Shown here piece after piece: positions 35,506 through 47,616 of a stretch of DNA of 64,000 nucleotides. The notes beneath the pieces were generated by a model. It ran no database searches. It had not been told where the DNA came from and worked only from the letters and a program-made list of their open reading frames with translations. The first letter of the stretch is position 1. Each line of letters opens with the position of its first letter. Made by a program: the position numbers and the translations under genes. The DNA comes from Diphasiastrum complanatum. Its lineage: Eukaryota; Streptophyta; Lycopodiopsida; Lycopodiales; Lycopodiaceae. The DNA is taken from positions 31,794,383 to 31,858,382 of the forward strand of contig CM055113.1 of the NCBI GenBank assembly GCA_029204225.1, given 5' to 3'.

Positions 35506-36502
35506 AGAAATTTAAGCAAAAATATAGCTCAAATTTTGTTGGTACAAGACTCTAAAAAATAAAAAAATGGATGATTGCAACATGACTCAAAATTGCCATC
35601 TCATGTCCAAGCAAGAGCTACCTAACATCAATTGAAGCAGATTCACTCCCATTCTTGAGTAGCCAACTCCTTCCATAGCTTCTCCATCTTATAATCATAA
35701 TATAGATGTTTTGCTACATCATGCTTACTACAACATAAAGCACAATCATTATACAAAGCTCATTATCCTAGTAAGTAGGGGATGCCTACTAGTTGTACTC
35801 CAACAAAACCATTGTAACTCATCCAATTTATAATTATTAATGAATAAGAATACTCTTCAATTGGTCTTGCAATCTTCCATTTGGAATCATACTAGCCCAA
35901 GGCTTGATTGTCTCTTCTCAAAATCATATAAGCATCTTTGTAGAAAGTTTTCTTGAAATGTTCACCAAATCAATAATGCTAATTATTTACCATGTTTATA
36001 AAACTTAATTAATAAATGTTTGAAAAAAGTGGCTTCTCTATCATTGAACACATGCTTTACCACCATCAAGTATTTTTTGGCACCTTGAGCACAAAGTTGT
36101 GTACAATATTAGAGAACTTAGATGTAGTGCATTTAGACATTGATTCCACACATTCTAGAAGTCTTCATATTCTCTCTATCCCAAAACCAAGATATTTTAT
36201 CCACTACTATAGATGCTTCTATGAACTTTAGCTAAAGCCAAGAAGCTTTATGCTATTCCAACTTCCTAAGCATTGAATTTGCATCAACCACCAATTAATC
36301 TTCCAACAATAAATTATCCAATTTGACTTGAACTAAATTACTTAATCAATCTTTCTCAAATTTAGAAACCCACATTGATCACTAAAAATGACTTGAAATT
36401 TTTCTTGTGAATGAACATGCAAGATAAAATCTAAGAATCTCTCAAAATCAACCCACCATCCTCCACAGACAATGCATCAAATCATAATGGAAGAACTAAT
36501 TC
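35506..36502. other. Intergenic, no gene seen
   Basis: AT-rich. No feature supported. Confidence 0.5.
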
Positions 36503-36620
36503 CATAACACTAGACATGATCATCCAAGGGTTGGCTAAGTTTGTTAGCTTGGCATACAAAGTTTCTTTGGTCCCAGGTTCAAACCCCCTTGGAAACCAAG
36601 ATGCATAACACTAGAGATGA
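36503..36620 (+). mobile_element. SINE-like insertion with flanking direct repeats
   Basis: CATAACACTAGACATGA at 36503-36519 recurs with one mismatch at 36604-36620, flanking 84 bp. Inside, TTGGCTAAGTTTG (36531) resembles a Pol III A box and GGTTCAAACCCC (36577) a B box, about 45 bp apart. CCAAGGG and CCCTTGG could pair as an acceptor-like stem, but the T arm does not fold properly. It is therefore read as a short tRNA-derived SINE, not a tRNA gene. Confidence 0.45.
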
Positions 36621-38040
36621 GATTTTGACCCCAACCTAGCTAGAAACATAGAACATCAAAGCTAAAGCAATAGCATGCATAAATAGGAAACTCTCTAAAA
36701 AAAACACCATTTTATTTTATCCAATTTGGCCCTAGACAAAATAATTAAGTCAAAATGTTGTGGTTTGATTTCCATTAAGCAATACAAAAAAAAAAAAATA
36801 GAAGCCCGATTCGAAAGATTGTTATTTTTTAAGTCACAGTAACTTGATTTTGCATATGAATCTAGTTTGATTAAAACCTCTCGAACTCACTTTCTAAGCA
36901 TAAAGCTTTTCAAAGCATATCATGTACTAGACATTCTAATCGCCCTATTCATTTTCTAATGCTAAGTTTCTTTCCTCCTCCTTTCAAATGCTTTAATTCT
37001 TCCCCTTTCTTCAAAACTTCTATAGCCAATCTTAGCTTTTAACTTTTGCCTTCCTCTTGGTAAGCCCACATTAAACTATTGAAAATTTCACTAGCAAAAG
37101 ATGATAATTTTGTAAGTGAAAAAAATAAATAAAGAACATATATATGTATGTAAGTGTAATACCCAATGTCCTTGGACATTCCCATGTCAACAACTAACTT
37201 CCTATGATTTGCATACAACTCATTATGTCTAGCTATAGACTCCCTACTTGGTTACTAGATAATAGGAGAGTCCATAACAGTGTTCTCAAAACATAGATAA
37301 ACTCTAGTGTGCCAATTGCTAACATTGGACTTTCATCTATTACTTTCAATGTCTATAGGTCTTCTGTTTGAAAAAAATCCACTAATTTTAATAGTGTAGT
37401 TGAGGTGGGTAATAGATGAACTCCTGCCACACTTTGCACACTCAAATTGAGGTCACTATGTTGTTGACATCTTGGTGCCTTGTGATGCCTAATTAATCTC
37501 AAGTTTTGTGGGTAGGAGAGAAATTTTTGGCACACACTATAGGCTTAAAATGATGTCACTATGTTGTTGACATATTGTGATGCCTAGAAGTGGGCTTGGC
37601 CTAGAGGTGGGCTTGGCCTATTACTCTAGCTACAATGTGAATATGTTTGTACATATTATTTTCTAATACAAGCAAACCAACTTTGATGCTTTCATATTTT
37701 TTATGAGCATAATTTCAGTTTAATTGCATGTTTTTTGTAAGGTCACTTTCAAACTTTTAAAATTATCTGAATCTTAGTGTTTTAAACTTCCATAATCTCA
37801 ATGAAGCCCGATCAAGGCATTTTGTATAGGGGAACACCCTTGGCGTGAAGCATTATGAACTAATTCAATTTATTATCTGTGTGTGAAAGAACCTTACAAA
37901 ATCGTATTTTTTAGACGAAGGAACCTTAGGAATTCGTAAGGTTCCTTTGCTCACATTGCATCATAATTGCGCAACATAGGATTGTGCGGACATGTAGTGA
38001 GATCAGAATACGAAGAACATTTTTTGAACGATCACTAGAG
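36621..38040. other. Intergenic, no gene seen; one short repeated phrase
   Basis: GTCACTATGTTGTTGACAT occurs at about 37452 and 37555. Nothing else is supported. Confidence 0.5.
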
Positions 38041-38063
38041 TGACATTGCATTGCAATGTGTCA

Positions 38064-38216
38064 GCACATTGGTGGGTTCCTGGAGATCAAAGGGAGAGGA
38101 GATATCAATATCTCGGCACATTGGTGGGTTCTTGGACATCAAAGGGAGAGGAGATATCAATATCTCGGCACATTGGTGGGTTCCTCGAGATCAAAGGGGA
38201 GAGCAGATATGATACC
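38064..38216. repeat. 52-bp tandem repeat, three copies
   Basis: GCACATTGGTGGGTTC starts at 38064, 38116 and 38168, each followed by GATCAAAGGG or a close variant and a GATATCAATATCTCG tail (changed in the last copy). 52 is not a multiple of three, so this is unlikely to be coding. It is followed by ATGATACCATCTTGAAGAG, whose complement looks like a degenerate tRNA-Met PBS. Confidence 0.92.
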
Positions 38217-38309
38217 ATCTTGAAGAGATGTTGTGTGTGCTTGGAGAACCATGGTGTGAAATACGCTCACCTTCTCAATACACTGCTATGCTGTCGGCTC
38301 TTATCACTA

Positions 38310-38930
38310 AAATTAGTCATGACGGTGCCAGGCAGCTCAGGGCGAGAGTGCGGTGCCCGCTGCCCGGTGGCAATCACAGACAGGTCACGAACCACGACCT
38401 GCGCAGTCTAACTGCCATGCGGTTTGGTATCACAGACTGTTACCGCGGTGCGCTAATTCTGATCCCCAGTTTAGAGGTGCACTGCGCAGTTTATGGTTGG
38501 AGGGGGCGCCGGAATCGGGACGGCACGCCTCCCAGCGCACACGCACGGCAGACTGGAGCTGGAGCCGCCTGCGGCCGCGCCCCAACACTCTCCTCAGCTG
38601 CGCGTGCTGCGCGCCAGCGCCAGGCCACGATTCCACCACCGTTCAGCCTCCTAGAGGGCAGTGGAGGCTACCTAGCAGCGACGCCCTCCAGGGCCCAGCC
38701 TCGCTGCCCGTGGCCCAGGCCCCACCGTCGGTGGCTTGACTGGGACTGGCAAGCAGTACCACCGACCAACGTATCGCGGGGATTCGCGGCTACTATTGCC
38801 GCAGAGCCGATCGTATCCTGCCAAATGCTAGGCAGCGCAGAGAGGTAGGTGCTAGTGGCTCATCTGCAGCCCCCTTGGGTCCGAACTCGGGGCCTTGCCG
38901 CTTGGCCCTTCTAATCCAGACTCCAGATGT
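38310..38930. other. GC-rich island of about 600 bp
   Basis: Sharply richer in G, C and CpG than both flanks, with words such as GCGCCGGAATCGGG and CTGCGGCCGCGCCCC. A 206-codon frame (38228-38848) crosses it, but its Arg/Pro/Ala-rich sequence resembles no family and is probably chance. Near 38905-38870 the minus strand has GGCCAAGCGG and GAGTTCGGACC, faintly like Pol III boxes but too close together. It could be an LTR or a transferred GC-rich fragment. Confidence 0.5.
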
Positions 38931-41900
38931 TCTAAATCAAAATTTAACACTTAAAAGTTAAATCCTCTAGCCTCGGCGGTGATCAAAATATCACGAGACG
39001 CTTTGCGTTACGCATGGCATTCAATTCGGTGAAAAATATACCTCAACTTTTAGCCAATCGACACAATAGCTTGCTGCTATCGTTACAAAGCCAAAAAAAA
39101 TTAAACGTCTGTAGATCACAAGCAGCATTGCTGACAACGTAGCGATCTTATAGCACTAGAGAGCCCATTTTTGGTGCACACCAAACTATGAGAAGAAAAA
39201 GCACTCGTAATCTAAAAAAATGATAGAGCAAAATGCATACCTTTGAGCTTGAACTAACCTAAAAAAGAAATGTCAACTCTGAGAGAATAATAATGATGTC
39301 GCTATCGTAGGGAAGCTAAAAAGAATCTATAGTATAGGATGAGGAAAGCCAAGCAAACTGCCCAAGAACCAAGGGACTCGTGAAGGGGGGTCAATTGTTG
39401 CCTAATCCTCTCACGCTACGATCTCTAATACGACAAGACAGACTAGAGGGAATAGCAATGAGGTTCATAGTGCTCTTTATGGCCAGATTCTGATTCCAAT
39501 TCCAATCTCAAAATTAAAACTAAAAAGCTTGATTTGAAGTTTGTGGATGCCAAATAGGAAATCCATTGAAGCATAGCTTAGATCTAAAACTTTATGTCTC
39601 ATGTTCACCAAACTTGTCATTTTTTAGAATGAGGTTAATTCAAAATGCAAAAATAAAAAGGTGAAAAGTGTTTTATGATAGCTAATTTGAAAAATAAGTG
39701 GTCTCCTTCCCAACAAAGTGAGTTGCGTAGAGTCCTTTTATGTGGCCAAGAAGACAGAGGCTCAAACTCCAACTAGTGCATTAATGGCATATTGGAGTCT
39801 TGTGGTCAACTTGGCCAATTGCTTGATGAACAATTGATATCAGCTTTTATGCCTGAACTAAATGTTATGCTTCATCTTCAATAACAAAGGATCTGTCTTT
39901 TTGCAAAAAGAAATAATAAGATTTTTTTTAAGGGAAGTAATGATACCATTTCCACATGCACATAGGCTCGAGGAGTTACTACCTCCAAGACACCACTGCA
40001 ACTAAGTGCCATAGCTAATGTAAGTATTATTTCTCAAGACATACTAAAAAATCCTAGGGACTAAAATAATCCCAAGATAAGGGCCTCAATTTGTAAACTT
40101 TAAGATAGGTCCCATTGTGTTACATAGATTTATATTTAATTTGTGTGAATATCTCATGCAACTAGTTGAATTCATAAATCCAGTTCTCAAAGTCGAACCT
40201 AGGATTTCTTTCTAGATAAATTGTCACACATCCATAACATGGATACATGTCCTAGGGCCAATGGGTTTTATCTACACGTACATAAATATTCACTAAAATA
40301 GAGTCAAGTAAAATTGGTGGAGCTTGTACAAGTTTTTGTGAGAGGAGGCCCAAACAATACAATTTTGTGTGTAACAATCCATGAAGAGTGCTCATCAATG
40401 GGGGTCAAGGAGGATGAAAAGGATATGGCACTTAATTCCTATGGGGGAGAGAATGGAAGAGTTCAGGCCCATGAAAAATGACAAGCATAATTTGTGCAAC
40501 AAGGTAGATCTTTCAAAGTCATTGTCATACTCTCATGAGAAGACACTAAAGTGTGATAGCCAAAAAAACTTTGGGCTTTCTAGAAGGTTCTTAAATTGCC
40601 AAAGCCCTTATTGGTTGCAAGGCAACTAGATTTGACTTTGTTAGGTCCTCTTCTAGTTCCACTTTCTCATTATGCTCGTTGATCACTTGATCAAATGCCT
40701 CTCTTTCAATGATGTTGAATACCTATGTAATACCCATAATATGCTTATTCATAGGTTTTGGGCATGGCCTCCATGAGTGTCCTAATTGCTTGCAATTGAA
40801 GTCAAGAAGAAGGGAATCATCCACAATTGGTGAGCTACTATTGCAGTTGTGGTTGATGGGCCAATGGTTCTTTTTCTTCTTTTATTATTTGCCTTGGTTG
40901 GCAAATCCTTGTCTTATCGAGATTTTGTTTACGTTGTTGGAGGTTTGACATGCATTGGGGGCTAATTCACCTCTTGAGAAATATAAAACTTGATCTTGAC
41001 CCACTAAAGACTTTTGGTGCTAATGAGGGAGAAGACGACACAATAATTGATTCAAATTCACAAACTACTTTAGTTGCCTAGAGGGTAGAGTTGAGTTCTA
41101 TGGGCATGTAATTTCTTATGTTTCATGTGGTCCATGTATGCATTTGAGTCATAAGGTAGTGTGTCATGTCTGTTTCTGACATGTCTAGTCAAAATCCAAA
41201 CACAAATTCTTGCCATTCTTCAATTTTTGCTTCTCAATCCTTATTGAATCCATTTAGAATCGCTTACTTTATGCTTGTGATGTATTTGGCACATTTTTGA
41301 AACCAAAGAAATCTTGATGGAACTTCGGCACTGAATGATCCTTTGGGGAGCTCTAGAAGAACTCCCACTTCTTTTTGAGGAGGGGGTAGCATTTGATTGT
41401 GAACTTGCTCTTTTTTCTCTGTCTAGACTTGCTACCATCTTGATGTACTCTTGGGCCATAATCCCAATAGTGCTCTTCTAGATATGTTAACACTCTAGAC
41501 TCTAGATTGTCTTCCATTTGTACAAATTGTGCTTTTCTGGGACTGCTTTGGAACTTTCTTCCTCCTTACATTGTACTCCTTTGTTTGGTTTAGAGAATCA
41601 ATGCCATAGCAAAACTTTCTTTTCTTAGTTTCACACAGTCAAATCATGTAAGCAATCTAGCCGAAATTAGGCTATTTGGGTCCACATAAGCAACCGTCAA
41701 ACAACATTCAAACAAAAACCTACCACAAAGGGGTCTCCATATCAATCACACCCCTTGAGATGGAGCATAAAACTTTTGCATAGTAGCAAACACATCCATG
41801 GAAGTAGCCCACAAGAAATGTCCAACCAAATAGTCCATGATTTTGCCATCAACAAACACTTGCCTCAATAACACATTCATAGTCGACAACCCCCACTACC

Positions 41901-43140
41901 CAAGGGAAGATAGTGCCTTCCCTTGCCTAGGCAACAAATTGTCTCTATATCAAACCCTCTATACCATATAGTTGAGCAATTGGCAATCATTCTTCATAGA
42001 CAACAAACTATTCATGCTTTACTCTCATAGTCAAATACCATCTCTGTATCAATAGCTAGCTCATACAGTTCAAAATTGTTATCCCACACCACATCAAGGC
42101 ACACTGTAGGTGTGCACAATTCGGAAGAGCTATTGAAAGTATGATTCATCTAGAAAGCCAACATTATGAAAATAAGCCTTTCAAAAGGACACCATACTAG
42201 ATTACAGATAGTCTGAGTGGCAAGGAAAGAAAAAGTTCCTTTGATCTAATATCCAGGAAATACGATTTGTAGGATCGAAGTGAGAGAATTCTGAAAAGAT
42301 TGTTGTTTTTCGAAGAAAGTTGTCATTTCAAGCTGCAAAATTCCCTACATGGGTCATTTGGTGCAATACAATTTGCAAAGGAGCTGCAAAGGGTAGCAAA
42401 TGCAAGCCATTGCAATATACAAGCTTAGATTTGGTGGAAGTTTAATAAAGTTTTGAAATTCTCAGATTTGGTTGGCTTTAGAAGTTTTTCTTGAAAAACT
42501 GGACTGTTTGCAACCGATTCACATTTAAATGACAAACTGTTTGGTGTAGATAGAAGTTAGGAAAGGTCAATAGATAGCCAAGGCAATCAAGGCTATTGGT
42601 CCTTAGTGAGTGGTTAAGCAACAACTTGGAAAATGTGAAGCAAAGTTGACTCTTGTGGGGACCAAACTTTTAACAAAGAAAAAGATAAATATTGAAGTAT
42701 AGGAGATCTTTTTCAATATGTTAGACTCTAATAGAGTGCACCTCTACAAGGCAGATGTAGAAGGCCATAATAGGCACGAATCAAGAAGTGCATGGTCCAA
42801 GGAAATGATCAATGTAGCCATAACCAAGTTTCAGGTAAAGGCAAAGATGAGAGGCAGTCGTGGAGGGCACATGTGCTCAAAATGAGGAGAATGAGGACGT
42901 TTGTGGCTTGATGGGCACAATTTGATGCACGGATATAATGCCAATGATTGTATTGGCAAAAACTTTGATGGAAACACATGCACTAGTGAGCATTGTGGGT
43001 CATTGGATGGAAAACAATTATGGACGAAGAGCAAAGGGGCCCGAAGAGAATTGCAAGGGAAAAGAACCCTTCCTTTGTAAAGAATTTCTAGAATGAAATG
43101 GCTGGAGGGACTCGACTTTTAAAATCACTAGTTCCTCACT
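38931..43140. other. Intergenic, no gene seen
   Basis: Over 4 kb of AT-rich DNA with only short chance frames on both strands. Confidence 0.5.
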
Positions 43141-43149
43141 GGGAACCCC

Positions 43150-43520
43150 CACAGGAAACCGCAAGGAGATTTCTCGTGGTTTCTTGTGGTGGGCTAGACC
43201 ATAAGGAGCCTTCCATCCCCCACCACAAGAAAGCTCCTTGGGGTCCCTCACAGTTTAGGGTTTAGGGTTTAGGGTACCCAACCCAACAGAGCCCACCCCA
43301 AGAGACCACAAGGAGCCTTCTTGCGGTCCAGACCACCGCAAAGGGACTGCAAGAAGGCTCCTTGTGGTCCCTCACAGTTTAGAGTTCAGAATACACAACC
43401 CAATGGACCATAAGGAGCCCATCCCAAGGGACCACAAGGAGTTTTCTTGGGGTCCAGACCACCGCAAGGGACTACAAGAAGGCTCCTTGCGTCCCTTGCA
43501 GTGACCCAAGGGATCGCATG
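43150..43520. repeat. About 124-bp tandem repeat built of CCACAAGG/CCTTGTGG dyads
   Basis: Matching blocks around GCTCCTTG and GTCCCTCACAGTTTAG start at 43231, 43355 and 43480, a period of 124-125 bp. Each unit has inverted arms such as GACCACAAGGAGCC against TTCTTGCGGTCC. The first unit holds three TTTAGGG repeats (43254-43275). The array abuts the broken 3' end of copia #4. Confidence 0.85.
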
Positions 43521-43521
43521 T

Positions 43522-44430
43522 AAGATCTTTGAATTCGTAGCTTTCAGAAATCTGACTCTTCGCATTTTTTATTAGCATTAAGGAATTTCCTATCATCAGG
43601 GAATCATCCACAAAGATAGTCAGTATCACAAAATCTTTTCCTACTCTTTTAATGTAGACATTGCAGTCTGGTTGAGTGGGATTGAACTCTAGAGACTTCA
43701 TAAGACCATCAAGCTTCTTGTACCAAACTCGTGATGCCTATTTTAGACCATAGATGCATCTCTACAACCGACAGACATATTGTCGATTGTTGGGGTCTTC
43801 AAAACCTTCAGGCTGCTTCATGAAGATTCTATCCTCTAGATCTCTATGGAGAAAGGCTGTTTTCACGTCAATTTGGTGAATTTCCATATTGTACTGTGTG
43901 GCGTATGCAAGAAGTAGCCTTATGCTTGTCATCTTGACCATGGGCAAATATGTGTCGAAATAATCAACACCATATCTCTACGTGTAGCCCTTCGCAACAA
44001 GCCTTGCCTTGTAGTAGCCAATGGTGCCATCTGATTTCATCTCTTTCTTGTACACCCACTTGCAGTCGACTATTTTTCTGTTTTCTGGCAGTGGCTCTAA
44101 TGTCCATGCCTCGATTCGATAATTGCCTACTTCCAGAATTCTCCCTCTGGACTCTGGATAGCGTCTTGGTATGTTGTTGGCTCTTCAGTGAAGCTGCAGT
44201 ACTCGAACTGTGTATCTTTGCTCCACTGAAGATTGTCAGAGTAATGGTCTGGAGGTCTTCTTTGTCTTGTTGACCTTCTAGGTTCGTTTCGTCGCTGTTC
44301 AAACGTTTCTTGTTCATGGTGTTGATCCTCTGCTTCCTGCTGCTCTGGAGTCTGTGGCTCTGCATTATGATTTGATGTATGTCCTCAATCTCCCTCTTGA
44401 ATGGGCAGCAGTGTGAAGATCTCATGGCCT
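43522..44430 (-). pseudogene. Copia #4 reverse transcriptase (N-terminal two thirds)
   Basis: The minus strand shows a linker, then SIRLLLAYATQYNMEIHQID and VKTAFLHRDLEDRIFMKQP (43900-43800). The catalytic ILTIFVDDSLMIG follows in the frame from 43701. Sequence ends at KDL (43522) and the frame then runs into repeat DNA. Several frame breaks lie between 43950 and 44430. Confidence 0.82.
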
Positions 44431-45260
44431 CTTTTGTCTTTCAGTCCAGAAAATGTGGACTCATCGAACTTCACATCTCTATTCGAAACAGCCTTCTTCG
44501 TGGTTGCGTTGTAGAGTCTGTACACATGTGTTCCGTTCGAGTAGCTGACCATGATTGTTTGCTCAGATTTGTCATCAAGCTTGCTTCTTATTTCTTTTGG
44601 AATGTGCTTGTATGTTGCACATCCAAACACTCGTACTTATGACAGATCTTTCTGCCTGTCCACATTTTGTATGGTGTTTTGTTTTTCAGCACTGTAGTTG
44701 TAGATCTGTTCTGTAGGTGTACATCTACAGCTATTGCCTCAACCCATAATTGACCTGGCAATTGAGCCTGTGCCATCATGCATTTGGCTCCTTCGACTAG
44801 CGTTCTGTTTCTTCTTTCTGCAACACCATTGTATTCTGGTGTGTATGCAGGAGTGAACTAGTGTTCTATCCCCTGTTCTTTGTAGAATCTTGAGAATTCT
44901 TTGCTTTTGTATTCACCTCTGTTGTCAGATCTAAGGATCTGTATCCTTTTCGAGGTGTGTCGCTTTGCAAATGCTACGAACTTCTTGAAGGAATCAAACA
45001 CTTCAGATTTCTTCTTTAAGTAGTAGATCATGGTCATCCGGCTGTAATCATCTATGAACGTCAGAAAGTATCTTGAACCTGAGAGTGAATCCATCTTCAT
45101 CGGTTCACAAACATTAGAGTGGACGAGCTCAAGAACTTCCTTGGCTCTTCTTCCCTCATGCGTGACTGATAGGCTTCGCAAAACTCAGTTTCGGGCTTTA
45201 AAATCTTGAGACCTGTGACTATGTCTTTTCTGCTCATGTCATACAGGCTCTGCATGTTCA
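44385..45260 (-). pseudogene. Copia #4 integrase
   Basis: LELVHSNVCEPM holds Asn where the first catalytic Asp is normal. YFLTFIDDYSRMTMIYYL and ILRSDNRGEY (second Asp present) follow. The C-terminal half is in frames 44779-44588 (MMAQAQLPGQLWVEA) and 44630-44385 (KLDDKSEQTIMVSYS). Stops lie between the segments. Confidence 0.8.
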
Positions 45261-45680
45261 GGTGATACATTCTGCTATGCCAGATCTGATCTTCATTTTT
45301 TGAAGCATTTAATATGCTATCAGAGTTGCTGATTATTTTGGCTTGGTAGAGGTTTCCTTCTCTGCATCCGACCGTTAGCAACTTGTTTGTCGTCTTCTCA
45401 ATCATGCGACATGTGTTGACGTCAAACAAAACTTGAATTCCAAGATCTGTCATCTTGGAGACGGATAACAGATCTTTTCTGAGTGAGGGCACATAGAGTG
45501 CTCCTGGTAGCTCTGCTTGGCCTGACAGTGTTCGTAGCTGTAGAGTGCCAGTGCCTTTGACATCGTGTTTGCTCCCATCACCTAGAATCACTGCTCTATT
45601 GTTTTTGAGCTCTCTGAAGTTGATCAAGATCTTCTTGTTGCAGGTGATTTATGATGTTGCCCCTGAATCAATGACTACAT
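45097..45680 (-). pseudogene. Copia #4 protease and GAG-pre-integrase
   Basis: At about 45680-45650 the minus strand reads DVVIDSGATS followed at once by a stop. The frame from 45627 gives VILGDGSKHDVKGTGTLQL, YVPSLRKDLLSVSKM, and IWHSRMYHLNMQSLYDM. The catalytic DSGA is intact but cut off from the rest. Confidence 0.8.
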
Positions 45681-45699
45681 CGTAGTCGTATTCAATGTA

Positions 45700-46515
45700 G
45701 CTCGTGGAAGCTTCATCAAGTATCGTGAGAGCTTTGTCACCTTTGTCAACATCTTTGGATGACTCTGCAACGTTAGCTTTTTCAGCTTTTTTTTTTTTCT
45801 TTTTGGGTTGAATCTGCAATCGTATGCAGAATCCCTTTCTTCTTGCAGTGCCTGCAAGGTATTGCTAGATTGAACCAGCATTTGCTGGCCGTATGGCCTA
45901 CTTTGTGGCAGTGATCACAAGAAGAAGACTGCTGATTCAAGGACTTCGTCTTCTCGAATTTTGGCTTGTTCTTGTTTTTCTTCTTTCCTTTCATGAAGAG
46001 AGCCTTCTCTTGGTTACTGCTTCCCTCTCCTTCATCTCTCATCAGTCTCTCATCAGCGACAAGACTGACTACTTTGTCGAATTTCATATCTGGTAAACTC
46101 AGTATGAGCATTCTCAGCGGCTGATAGGACGTCGATAGATTTCAAGAAGTACATCAGTTGTTGTGGTGTTGGGACCTGGTGCTCCTGTCCCGATGCAGCG
46201 AGCTGAGCAAAAATTGTTCTGATCTTCTCAATGTGTTGATCTAACTGGTTGCCATCCCATCGTATGGATTGCAGCTGATTGTGAAGGTGCATGACTAAAG
46301 CTGCAGTCCTTACTTCATACTTCTGTGATGATCGCCATTGCGCGCTCATCTTTTCTGATCCATTCAGCTCTCCTCGGCTCTCCCTCTGGAGGCTGCACCT
46401 CTGAGAGTTTGGTCACCGACCAGATGCCTTCGCCCTTCAGAAGTGTTTTGATTTTGAATTTCCAGATTCTGTAATTTGCACCATCAAGACTGATTGATAC
46501 TCTTGTCTAGATTGT
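45700..46515 (-). pseudogene. Copia #4 Gag with zinc knuckles
   Basis: The UBN2 part at 46349-46053 has LHNQLQSIRWDGNQLDQHI and PTPQQLMYFLKSI. Zinc knuckles CDHCHKVGHTASKCW and CRHCKKKG lie at about 45930-45840, after a Lys-rich segment. The N-terminal part lies above 46350 in another frame. Confidence 0.8.
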
Positions 46516-46589
46516 TGTAGCCATATTGTGTTGTCTGGAAGAATCACTACTAGGATATCAGTAGTGAAAACATGTGGGCTCAAATACCA

Positions 46590-47457
46590 TGTCGCGGAAG
46601 CGAAAAACTGTTCGGCTTCGCAAAAACAAAAGTGTTGCTTTTTGTTTTCGTTTTCGTATTCGCGAACGATTTTGTGTCTTTAAATTTTCTTTTGCGCGGA
46701 AGCTTCACAGGAACCTAGACATGCGACTGCACATCACACAACACATTCCATTCTAGCAATCAAGATAGACAACACAAGACAAGGAGATGCATGAAAATAG
46801 AGCGACTGTATAATCAGTTTAATTTTAGAGTGAGATCGTCAGTGTCTCGCTCGTTGGCAGATTGACACTCTGCTCTTTTGTTGTGTTCTGCTCGTTGGCA
46901 CTCTATTGTTTCTAGTATTTTCTTTCTGCTCTACTCACTACGTCTCTCTCTCTCTCTGTCTCTTACAGTGATTCTGTCTATTCTTGTCTCTCTCGTTTAT
47001 GATCCAGAAAGGATAGTTTATACCTCCACTATGTGGAGTGTCTCTCATTTATGACCCAGAAAGGATAGTTTATACCTCCACTGTGTGGAGTTTACAAAAT
47101 GGCTAAACGCAAAAATCACAAGACTAGTTAACGCTAATCAACTAATCAGTTACTCTTCGTTGTTGCCACTCGTTTCACCTAGGCGTGAAGTCTACGACTC
47201 CAAGCCCGTTGAGCTGCCAGCTGGCAGCGCGAAAGATTCCCCTTTGTTTGCTTTCGCTCTTTTTGTTTCCTTCGTAATCTTTCGTTTTGCGTCCCTTTGC
47301 GGTTTGCGGTCTTGGAGGTATGTTTACGTTTCATGAATGATTCGCAAATCGTTCATGCTTCGAGTCAAGGCACGTTGACTGTCGCGAATTGTTCTCGTTC
47401 GACCTTCGCTTCGTGTTCGTGCTGCAACAAAGTTGCAGGAGTTCACCATTTCTGACA
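46590..47457 (-). repeat. Copia #4 5' LTR, about 868 bp
   Basis: TGTCGCGGAAG at 46590 directly follows the PBS complement (GGGCTCAAATACCA). The right end TTTCTGACA at 47457 meets dyad-repeat DNA. It includes a 52-bp tandem duplication and CGCGAA-like words shared with the LTRs of copia #2 and #3. Confidence 0.75.
46989..47092. repeat. 52-bp tandem duplication inside the copia #4 LTR
   Basis: TCTCTCGTTTATGATCCAGA at 46989 and the same with two changes at 47041, each followed by AAGGATAGTTTATACCTCC. Confidence 0.92.
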
Positions 47458-47612
47458 CTACAACGGACCGCAAGGACCTCCTTGTGGTCAATTGTAGTGG
47501 GATAGACCTCAAGAAGGCCCCTTGTGGTCCCTTAAGCCACCATAAGGGACCACAAGGAGGCTCCTTGCGGTGGGCTAGCTGCAAGTGACCACAAGGAGCC
47601 CAAGTGTACAAA
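47458..47612. repeat. Second block of CCACAAGG/CCTTGTGG dyad repeat
   Basis: ACCGCAAGGACCTCCTTGTG, CCCCTTGTGGTCCC and GGACCACAAGGAGGCTCCTT match the repeat family at 43150-43520. This is the opposite flank of copia #4. Confidence 0.8.
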
Positions 47613-47616
47613 TTTG

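Larger units (their letters stand above)
43520..47457 (-). mobile_element. Copia #4: 3'-truncated Ty1/copia, minus strand
   Basis: From 47457 downward: 5' LTR (47457-46590), PBS-like TGGTATTTGAGCC, Gag, zinc knuckles, protease remnant, integrase, and RT up to the residues just after the FVDD block. It ends abruptly at 43520. The rest of RT, RNase H and the 3' LTR are missing. Both flanks belong to the same CCACAAGG/CCTTGTGG repeat family. Confidence 0.82.

Noticed and set aside
36524-36592. tRNA gene
   Set aside because: Acceptor-like and D-like stems can be drawn, but the T and anticodon arms do not fold correctly, and flanking direct repeats fit a SINE better.
38228-38848. 206-codon Arg/Pro/Ala-rich frame
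   Set aside because: Long frames are expected by chance in GC-rich DNA, where stop codons are rare. No motif, no clear start, and overlapping frames of similar quality.
38870-38910. Pol III A and B boxes on the minus strand
   Set aside because: The two boxes would be only a few bases apart, far too close for a tRNA or SINE promoter.
43254-43275. Chromosome end (telomere)
   Set aside because: Only three TTTAGGG units, inside a longer tandem repeat and followed by 20 kb of ordinary DNA.
43150-43520. CRISPR array
   Set aside because: Units of about 124 bp repeat throughout, with no short repeat and unique spacers, and the sequence is plant nuclear DNA.
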